From contig JAWKMO010000021.1 in NCBI GenBank assembly GCA_041392205.1, forward strand, positions 1-31,793: a stretch of 31,793 nt of DNA, read 5' to 3'. The notes under the pieces are model-generated. The model worked only from the letters and a program-made list of their open reading frames with translations, made no database searches and was not told the DNA's origin. Positions 26,485 to 31,793 of this stretch are shown here, one piece after another; the stretch's first letter is position 1, and each line of letters starts with the position of its first letter. Position numbers and translations under genes: made by a program. This DNA comes from Halomarinibacterium sp041392205 (GTDB lineage Bacteria; Bacteroidota; Bacteroidia; Flavobacteriales; Flavobacteriaceae).

Positions 26485-28059
26485 TTAGCCTTTAGAAACT
26501 TTAAGCTGCATCCCAGCTTTAAGATTACTGCCACTAATATCGTTCCACTTTTTCAAATCCTCTATAGAAACATCGGGAAATTTTTTGGAGATACTCCAAA
26601 GGGTGTCTCCTTTTTTCACGGTGTAGGTCTTTGGGTTTTCGGTTTTAGCCATTTCTTTTTTCCCTTCGGAAGCCGATATAGAGGTTCCCTTAGGGTAAAT
26701 AGATAATCGTTGCCCTACAACCAGCCTATTGCTTTTTAAGCCATTCCAGCGCTTTATTTGATTAACACTAACGCCATATTTTTCGGCTATTTTCCCTAAA
26801 TAATCCCCGCTTTTTACACGATAGCGAACCTTATCATTTTGTTCGAATAGCTGCGGAAGGGGTTTCTCGCGGTCATTGAATTCTGTTTCGGCTAACTCAT
26901 AGATAGCTTCTTCATTATTTACAAATTTTCCAACGGCATCCACAGGCAATCGAAGCACATAATCTTCGTCTTTAATAACGGGAATAATCCCTAACTTATA
27001 GGAAGGGTTTAAAAATTCAATTTCTGCCAAATCCAAATTGGTCACCTTGGCTACTTGTTCCAGGGTGATCATTTTTTTAACCTTTAGCGTATCGGTAGCA
27101 ATGTAAGGAAATTTGGGGCCGTGACTTTTAAAACCATGCTCTTCGGCAAACTCAAAAATATACATCGTGGCCAAAAAAGCAGGGACATATCCTGCCGTTT
27201 CTTGCGGTAGAAATTCCCTAATGTTCCAGTAATTGGTTCTTCCCCCAGAACGGCGAATGGCCTTTGAAACGTTTCCAGGGCCACTATTATATGCCGCAAG
27301 GGCCAAATCCCAATCCCCCAAACTTTTATGCAAACTTTTTAGATATTTGGCAGCGGCTTCGGTAGCCATTAAAGGATCGCTTCGTTCATCCACATAACTG
27401 TTTACTTCAAGGCCAAAGATTTTACCCGTTTGAAACATAAACTGCCAAAGGCCTTGGGCTCCCACCCGGGAAGTTGCTTTGGGATCCAATGCCGATTCAA
27501 TCACGGCCAAGTATTTCATTTCCATGGGAAGTCCCTGGCGGGCCATTTCTTCTTCAAACATGGGGAAATAATAGTCGCTCAAGGCCATGAGACGGGCCAT
27601 GGTTTTTCTTCGGTTTTTTAAATATCCTTTAATGACGCTTTCTAGGGAAGGGTTGTATTCCACGTGGAACGGGGTACGAGCATCAAGTTCTTTTAACCGC
27701 TGTTTGAGCAATTCGGTGGGGAGCTCTTCATATTCCACAGGCTCATAATCCATCTCAAGGACCGAACCGTAAATGTCTTCAAAAAGATCATTGTTGTACA
27801 ATTGCGAAAGCCAGGTGGAGTCTATTTTTCGGGCTAATTGCAAGTCTTGCAGGTCATATACAAGTGAATCCTTAAGTTGCGTAGCAACTACCGTGGTAGG
27901 AAGCTCCTCATCCAGTTTTGGAACCGTTATGGAATCTACCACTTGAATGGTTTTTTGGGGCAGTTGTTTCTTTTTGTTTTTTTTGGATGGCTCATTTTCC
28001 TGCGAAAATAAAATTCCGAAAGAAAAAAACACCAATAAGAAAATCACCTTTTTATGCAT
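26485..28059 (-). CDS. mltD: membrane-bound lytic murein transglycosylase D-like, SLT + 2 LysM
   Basis: I place the start at the ATG of MHKKVIFLLVFFSFGILFSQ (28059), which opens a clean signal peptide; the 16 codons upstream to 28107 have no signal character. That gives 524 residues. The lytic transglycosylase domain has YLAVIESALDPKATSRVGAQ with the catalytic Glu at about 188, then GLWQFMFQTGKIFGLEVNSY, DWDLALAAYNSGPGNV and PQETAGYVPAFLATMYIF. Two C-terminal LysM domains follow (VKSGDYLGKIAEKYGVSV and VKKGDTLWSISKKF). It cleaves peptidoglycan glycan strands to 1,6-anhydro products in the periplasm. It lies about 80 bp after pgk and 18 bp before DUF4837, so all three may be co-transcribed. 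A parS-like sequence lies inside the gene at 27656-27671. Confidence 0.92.
   Translation of the reverse strand: MHKKVIFLLVFFSFGILFSQENEPSKKNKKKQLPQKTIQVVDSITVPKLDEELPTTVVATQLKDSLVYDLQDLQLARKIDSTWLSQLYNNDLFEDIYGSVLEMDYEPVEYEELPTELLKQRLKELDARTPFHVEYNPSLESVIKGYLKNRRKTMARLMALSDYYFPMFEEEMARQGLPMEMKYLAVIESALDPKATSRVGAQGLWQFMFQTGKIFGLEVNSYVDERSDPLMATEAAAKYLKSLHKSLGDWDLALAAYNSGPGNVSKAIRRSGGRTNYWNIREFLPQETAGYVPAFLATMYIFEFAEEHGFKSHGPKFPYIATDTLKVKKMITLEQVAKVTNLDLAEIEFLNPSYKLGIIPVIKDEDYVLRLPVDAVGKFVNNEEAIYELAETEFNDREKPLPQLFEQNDKVRYRVKSGDYLGKIAEKYGVSVNQIKRWNGLKSNRLVVGQRLSIYPKGTSISASEGKKEMAKTENPKTYTVKKGDTLWSISKKFPDVSIEDLKKWNDISGSNLKAGMQLKVSKG
27656..27671. promoter_or_regulatory. degenerate parS-like site inside mltD
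   Basis: TATTCCACGTGGAACG matches the palindromic ParB site TGTTNCACGTGNAACA at 14 of 16 positions, with the full CACGTG core and GAAC/GTTC-type flanks. It encodes the FHVEY stretch of MltD. It lies 3.9 kb from the perfect site near mnmG. It could be a weak ParB site or chance. Confidence 0.3.
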
Positions 28060-28136
28060 AGGTATGTAACGAGGCAGTAGGTTAAAAATTTTGCTAAAAT
28101 TAATCATTTACTGGAAATGACATAATTTTTAACTTT

Positions 28137-29325
28137 TTAGCTCAAAATAGCCGCAATGCCTGGTAGGGTTTTGCCTTCCAACATTTCCAACATGGCTCCC
28201 CCTCCCGTGGACACATAACTTACTTTATCTTCGAAGCCAAACTGTTTTACCGCCGAAACACTGTCGCCCCCACCCACAAGGGAAAAAGCACCCTTTTGGG
28301 TTGCGGTTGCAATGGCTTCGCACACGGCAATGGTTCCATGGGCAAAATTGGGCATTTCAAAAACCCCTACAGGGCCATTAAAAAGAATCGTCTGGGAAGC
28401 ATTGATAACGGCTGCAAACTTTTTCTGTGTTTCAGGACCTGCATCAAGGCCCATCCAGCCTTCGGGGATTTTATAAATATCACAGGTTTGGGTAGCTGCT
28501 TCATTGGAGAAGGCATCGGCTGCAAGGGTGTCGGTAGGTAAATGAACCTCTACGTTTTTGGTTTTCGCCTTTTTCAAAATATCCAGGGCAAGTTCCATTT
28601 TATCTTCCTCAACCAACGAATTCCCTATGGCTCCTCCTTGAGCTTTAATAAAGGTAAAAGCCATTCCCCCGCCAATGATAAGGTGGTTTACTTTATCTAA
28701 AATATTTTCTATGATAGTAATTTTGGAAGACACTTTTGCCCCACCAATAATAGCTGTGACGGGTGGCTTGCTATCCTCCAAGACTTTGTTAACATTTTCA
28801 ATTTCTGAAGCCAGCAAGTACCCAAAACATTTGCTGTTAGGAAAAAATTGAGCGACAATCGTGGTGGATGCATGCGCCCGATGAGCCGTTCCAAAAGCAT
28901 CATTAACATAAATGTCCCCAAATTTTGAAAGCCTTTCTGCAAAACTTACATCTCCTTTTTCTTCCTCTGGATAATAACGTAAATTTTCCAAAAGCAGCAC
29001 TTCGCCGGGTTGTAATTTAGCAACAGCTTCCGCTACTTTATCACCCATGCAATCCTCAACAAACTTAACCGTTACCCCTAGTATTTCGGTTGCGGTAGCC
29101 ACAATATGCCGCAGTGAAAAAGCTATCTCCCGGTCTTTAGGTCTCCCTAAATGTGACATGAGTACACAGCTGCCCCCGTCTTCCAAAATCTTAATGATCG
29201 TTGGCTTGGCTGCTTCTATTCGTGTTGCATCAGTCATCTAAATTGGAGCATTGAGCTAAGACATTGAAATCTACCCTAATCAATGCTTTTTTATTCTGAA
29301 AATTAAAATCGTTTAAAGTCTTCAT
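28137..29325 (-). CDS. pgk: phosphoglycerate kinase, 5' frameshift
   Basis: The main frame (28137-29237) reads as PGK from TDATRIEAAKPTIIKILEDG onward: LMSHLGRPKD, LLENLRYYPEEEKGD, YVNDAFGTAHRAHAST, AIIGGAKVSSKI, NHLIIGGGMAFTFIKAQGG, FNGPVGVFEMPNFAHGT and SLVGGGDSVSAV. The true start is the ATG at 29325, which gives MKTLNDFNFQNKKALIRVDF and N, with Arg and Asp-Phe-Asn of the 3-phosphoglycerate site. This piece then runs into a garbled stretch (29238-29270) and a stop. From ATG to stop is 1189 nt, 396 codons plus one base, so a net +1 change separates the two frames. PGK makes ATP from 1,3-bisphosphoglycerate and is normally essential, so the shift is more likely a sequence error than a real mutation. 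Confidence 0.9.
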
Positions 29326-29343
29326 AATCGTTTTTTTCTAAAA

Positions 29344-29351
29344 CAAATATA
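29344..29351 (-). promoter_or_regulatory. Bacteroidota -7 promoter box for pgk
   Basis: TATATTTG on the minus strand fits the Bacteroidota TAnnTTTG -7 consensus, 18 nt before the pgk ATG at 29325. No clear -33 TTG box is seen. Confidence 0.5.
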
Positions 29352-29386
29352 GTTTTTTAAGGGATTCCTGCCTGAAGAAAAAAGTG

Positions 29387-29394
29387 TAGTTTTG
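29387..29394 (+). promoter_or_regulatory. Bacteroidota -7 promoter box for holB
   Basis: TAGTTTTG fits TAnnTTTG and ends only 3 nt before the holB ATG at 29398. Transcription from it would give a very short or absent leader. It is divergent from the pgk box 36 nt away. Confidence 0.45.
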
Positions 29395-29397
29395 TGC

Positions 29398-30552
29398 ATG
29401 GAGTATTCAGAAGTCATCGGGCTGGAACACATTAAAAGCCATTTGCAAACGACCATAGAAAAAGGAAGGATTGCCCATGCACAATTATGGGTAGGTCCCA
29501 GCGGTTGTGGATTACTCCCAATGGCGCTGGCCTATACAAAGCAATTACTTTGTAGTAGTCATCCAAAAGACAGCGAAGCCTTCCATCGATGTGCCAAAAA
29601 TGTAGCCCAGCTTTCGCATCCCGATTTGCATTTTGTATACCCTGTCAATGCCAATGAAACCATAAAAAAAAATGCTGTATCTGATTCATTTTCAGAAGAA
29701 TGGAGAGAATTTGTTTCCAAAAATGCTTATGGTTCTCTCTTTCAGTGGTTTCAGCAGTTAGGGATCGAAAACAAGCAAGGAAATATTAGCGTTAAGGAAG
29801 CTGAAGATATTTCCAAAAAATTATCCTTGAAGTCCTACGAAGGAGGTTATAAGGTAATGATCATCTGGATGGCCGATAAAATGAATACCGAGTGTGCCAA
29901 TAAAATCCTCAAGCTGGTGGAAGAACCGCCCGATAAAACGGTCCTTTTATTGCTTACCGAAAAAGAAGAGCAGATTCTCAACACCATTCATTCCCGTTGT
30001 CAAAAGTTACAAATCCCTTTTCTGTCGGAAGCAGCCATTGCAAAAGCATTGATCGACAAAAAGAAACTCCCCGAAGCAGAAGCAATAAAATTGAGCCGGC
30101 AGTCACAGGGAGATTTCAATAAGGCTCTTCAGCTCATGGAGCGAACTAGTGAAGAGCAGTTGTTTGAAGAATGGTTTATTCTTTGGGTACGAACCGCCTT
30201 TAAGGCCAAAGGAAATAAAAAGGCAATTTTGGAATTGTTGGACTGGAGTGATTTAATGGCAGAAAAGGGCCGTGAAACCCAAAAGAATTTTTTGGGTTAT
30301 TGCATTGAGTTGTTTCGCCAGGCTTTATTAAAAAATTATACAGCAGATTCTCTTTTATATTTTGAATCCCAGGATGCAAAATTTTCAATTGAAAAATTTG
30401 CCCCTTTTGTACACCAGAATAATATTTTTGAAATTGTTACTGCTTGTGAAGATGCTTCTTATCACATTGAGCGAAACGGCAATCCAAAAATAATCTTTAC
30501 CGATCTTTCCATTCAATTAACTAGGCTCATCCATAGAAAAGAACTTGTATAA
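29398..30552 (+). CDS. holB: DNA polymerase III delta' subunit (clamp loader)
   Basis: 384 residues from the ATG at 29398; a TTG two codons earlier (29392) is less likely. The AAA+ clamp-loader layout is visible: VIGLEHIKSHLQTTIEKGRI, AHAQLWVGPSGCGLLPMALA (a degenerate P-loop region), NISVKEAEDISKKLSLKSYE, GGYKVMIIWMADKMNTECAN, KILKLVEEPPDKTVLLLLTE and ILNTIHSRCQKLQIPFL, the SRC sensor motif. Like flavobacterial delta' proteins it lacks the full GKT P-loop and the four-Cys zinc module, so it should not hydrolyse ATP itself. It loads the beta clamp as part of the replicase. It is the only complete housekeeping gene on the plus strand here and converges on the methyltransferase gene. Confidence 0.88.
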   Translation: MEYSEVIGLEHIKSHLQTTIEKGRIAHAQLWVGPSGCGLLPMALAYTKQLLCSSHPKDSEAFHRCAKNVAQLSHPDLHFVYPVNANETIKKNAVSDSFSEEWREFVSKNAYGSLFQWFQQLGIENKQGNISVKEAEDISKKLSLKSYEGGYKVMIIWMADKMNTECANKILKLVEEPPDKTVLLLLTEKEEQILNTIHSRCQKLQIPFLSEAAIAKALIDKKKLPEAEAIKLSRQSQGDFNKALQLMERTSEEQLFEEWFILWVRTAFKAKGNKKAILELLDWSDLMAEKGRETQKNFLGYCIELFRQALLKNYTADSLLYFESQDAKFSIEKFAPFVHQNNIFEIVTACEDASYHIERNGNPKIIFTDLSIQLTRLIHRKELV

Positions 30553-30566
30553 GCTTTTGTTATGAT

Positions 30567-30588
30567 AAATCTATTTTAAAATAGATTT
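30567..30588. terminator. perfect palindrome between converging genes
   Basis: A perfect 22-bp palindrome, AAATCTATTTT followed by its reverse complement, begins 14 bp after the holB stop. It could fold into an AT-rich hairpin ending holB transcription, and works in either direction between two converging genes. No strong T-run follows. Confidence 0.45.
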
Positions 30589-30686
30589 GAATAATGAATT
30601 CCTGTTCAAAACCACGAGTTTTAAGCTAGCATTAAGAAGCCGACAAGGGTTTTGTTGGATTTACATCGTTCCGCGCTTAGAAGTGC

Positions 30687-31571
30687 TTATTTGGCTTCTT
30701 TTTGTTTTTCGAAGACATAAATTAGGGAAGAATATTGTTTGGTTCGCATAGCAGAAAGGTGTGATCTCAATCCAATCCAAAAGGCTTTAAGGGAAAAGGC
30801 ATTTCCTGTTTTATATTTTTCTGAAAGTAGGCTTACATAAAAAGCATCAAAAGGCATGGGCAGGGTCTTCACCAATTTCATTTTTTCAGAAAACAATAGC
30901 TGCATGCTTTCTTGCGAAAAATGCCATAAGTGCCTTGGAACATCATAGGCTGCCCAATATTCTTTGTAGTAATTTGCATCGTAAGATTGAAAATTAGGGA
31001 CAGCAATAATTAAATTTCCGCCTTCAGTTACAAGAGATTCTATTTTCTCGATCATTTCTTCCAAGGGAGCCAGGTGTTCCAGAACGTGCCACAGCGTCAC
31101 TACCTGAAAATTTTTGTCCTTAAAATCGTTTAATGAGGTCTTTAAATCAATTCCTTTTTTAAAAGCAAGCTGTCTTGCTTTTTCGTTAACTTCGATCCCT
31201 TGGACATCCCAATGATGATCTTTTGCTTTTCTTAAAAAATCACCTGTTCCTGCGCCAATATCCAGCAGTGTTCCTTTTTGCTTTTGAAGCCTATTGATAA
31301 GACTTGCTTTTTTGTTGAGCGAAATTCCCTTAACGCTTTGATACAAAAAATTGAAAAGCCCTTTTTTCGAATCGGTATGTGAAATGTACTCTTCGCTGTT
31401 ATAATACTTGGGCAATTCATCCCCTGAAGGCTGTGGAATTGTTTTCAAAAATGCTCTTTCTTTGTCCCATACCAAAGAAAATGTCTCGCCACTAACCAAA
31501 AAGTCTTTGGTGGTGATATATGTTTCTTCTATGTTGTTTTTTGACGCCAGAGGATGTTCCACGTGAAACAA
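30687..31571 (-). CDS. class I SAM-dependent methyltransferase
   Basis: 294 residues. Motif I is LLDIGAGTGDFLRKAK (102-117), followed by GIEVNEKARQLAFKKGIDLK, the VVTLWHVLEHLAPLEEMIEK block typical of Methyltransf_23 proteins, GGNLIIAVPNFQSYDANYYK and DVPRHLWHFSQESMQLLF. It should methylate a small molecule or glycan-related substrate using SAM; the substrate is unknown. The start is a TTG at 31571, and the first codons read (M)FHVEHP because the gene start coincides with a parS site. Seven bases separate it from the mnmG stop. Confidence 0.82.
   Translation of the reverse strand: MFHVEHPLASKNNIEETYITTKDFLVSGETFSLVWDKERAFLKTIPQPSGDELPKYYNSEEYISHTDSKKGLFNFLYQSVKGISLNKKASLINRLQKQKGTLLDIGAGTGDFLRKAKDHHWDVQGIEVNEKARQLAFKKGIDLKTSLNDFKDKNFQVVTLWHVLEHLAPLEEMIEKIESLVTEGGNLIIAVPNFQSYDANYYKEYWAAYDVPRHLWHFSQESMQLLFSEKMKLVKTLPMPFDAFYVSLLSEKYKTGNAFSLKAFWIGLRSHLSAMRTKQYSSLIYVFEKQKEAK
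31555..31570. promoter_or_regulatory. parS: parS centromere-like site (ParB binding)
   Basis: TGTTCCACGTGAAACA is an exact match to the 16-bp parS consensus TGTTNCACGTGAAACA known from Bacillus and conserved across most bacteria. It overlaps the first codons of the methyltransferase gene, just after mnmG. ParB loads here to organise and partition the chromosome, usually close to the replication origin. The site therefore suggests an origin-proximal location. Confidence 0.88.
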
Positions 31572-31577
31572 TTTTTA

Positions 31578-31793
31578 TTATCTCCCCATATAAACAAGAA
31601 GTACAGAAATGTCGTTTGGGGAAACACCACTTATTCTTGAGGCTTGGGAAATAGTTGTGGGTTTAATTTTGGTAAGCTTTTCCACTGCTTCAAATGAAAG
31701 GGACTTCAGTTTTGAATAGTCAAAAGATTCTGGGATTTTGATACCCTCTAATCGATTCAGTTTGTCGGCATTATTTTTTTCCTTTTCAATATA
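31578..31793 (-). CDS. mnmG: tRNA uridine-5-carboxymethylaminomethyl modification enzyme MnmG, C-terminal part
   Basis: The frame enters from the right edge and ends at TAA (31580-31578), giving the last 71 residues. RLEGIKIPESFDYSKLKSLS and LTKIKPTTISQASRISGVSP with NDISVLLVYMGR form the C-terminal helical domain of MnmG/GidA, which contacts MnmE and tRNA. With MnmE it modifies the wobble uridine of several tRNAs. The position beside a parS site matches the traditional origin-near location of gidA. Confidence 0.9.
   Translation of the reverse strand, partial: YIEKEKNNADKLNRLEGIKIPESFDYSKLKSLSFEAVEKLTKIKPTTISQASRISGVSPNDISVLLVYMGR

Noticed and set aside
30630..30705. Inverted repeat AAGAAGCC ... 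GGCTTCTT near the methyltransferase stop
   Set aside because: The arms are only 8 bp and separated by about 50 bases, too far for a convincing terminator.
1..31793. CRISPR array, tRNA or rRNA genes
   Set aside because: No regularly spaced repeats and no tRNA cloverleaf or rRNA-like stretches were noticed on either strand when reading through.

Overview
The window looks like chromosomal DNA of a member of the Bacteroidota, most likely a marine-type Flavobacteriaceae. The evidence is AT-rich DNA, TAnnTTTG-type -7 promoter boxes, the Bacteroidota families DUF6909 and DUF4837, a bacterial GH3-type gene beside an M23 peptidase, and a flavobacterial-style DNA polymerase III delta' protein. All assignments come from reading the translations; no database search was run.

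Right part (about 25.5-31.8 kb): housekeeping genes. These are the 3' end of mnmG, a SAM methyltransferase whose first codons form a perfect parS (ParB-binding) site, holB on the plus strand, pgk, an mltD-like LysM murein transglycosylase and a DUF4837 lipoprotein. pgk has a 5' frameshift.

Middle right (22.7-25.55 kb): a block in which every gene is still recognisable but broken by dense frameshifts and stops. It holds the 3' end of DUF4837, tatA on the plus strand, an M23 peptidase, a GH3-family gene and the 5' end of DUF6909. The damage begins and ends inside genes, and pgk nearby is also hit. This looks more like poor consensus sequence than ordinary gene decay, but the sequence alone cannot settle it.

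Left two thirds (1-21.1 kb): one long minus-strand cluster for an extracellular or surface polysaccharide, read from rmlB leftward. rmlBACD makes dTDP-L-rhamnose. A Wzz-like co-polymerase follows, then wecB and wecC, which make UDP-ManNAcA. Next come a secreted polysaccharide lyase-like protein with an EF-hand-type loop, an AlgI-type MBOAT O-acyltransferase, the stump of a deleted SGNH gene, and two tandem SGNH/AlgJ-like proteins of 481 aa each. These are followed by a lipoprotein polysaccharide lyase-like protein, a Wzx-like flippase, two Wzy/O-antigen-ligase proteins flanking a LamG-like lipoprotein, and a GT4 glycosyltransferase. The cluster ends with a damaged stretch (an unidentified membrane protein and a wecG-family gene) and a third Wzy/ligase-like gene that runs off the window.

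Together the genes suggest a rhamnose- and ManNAcA-containing polymer that is exported by a Wzx/Wzy route, O-acetylated outside the inner membrane, and trimmed or released by its own lyases. Only two glycosyltransferases are visible, one of them broken, and no initiating transferase, Wza or Wzc is present, so other parts must lie elsewhere.
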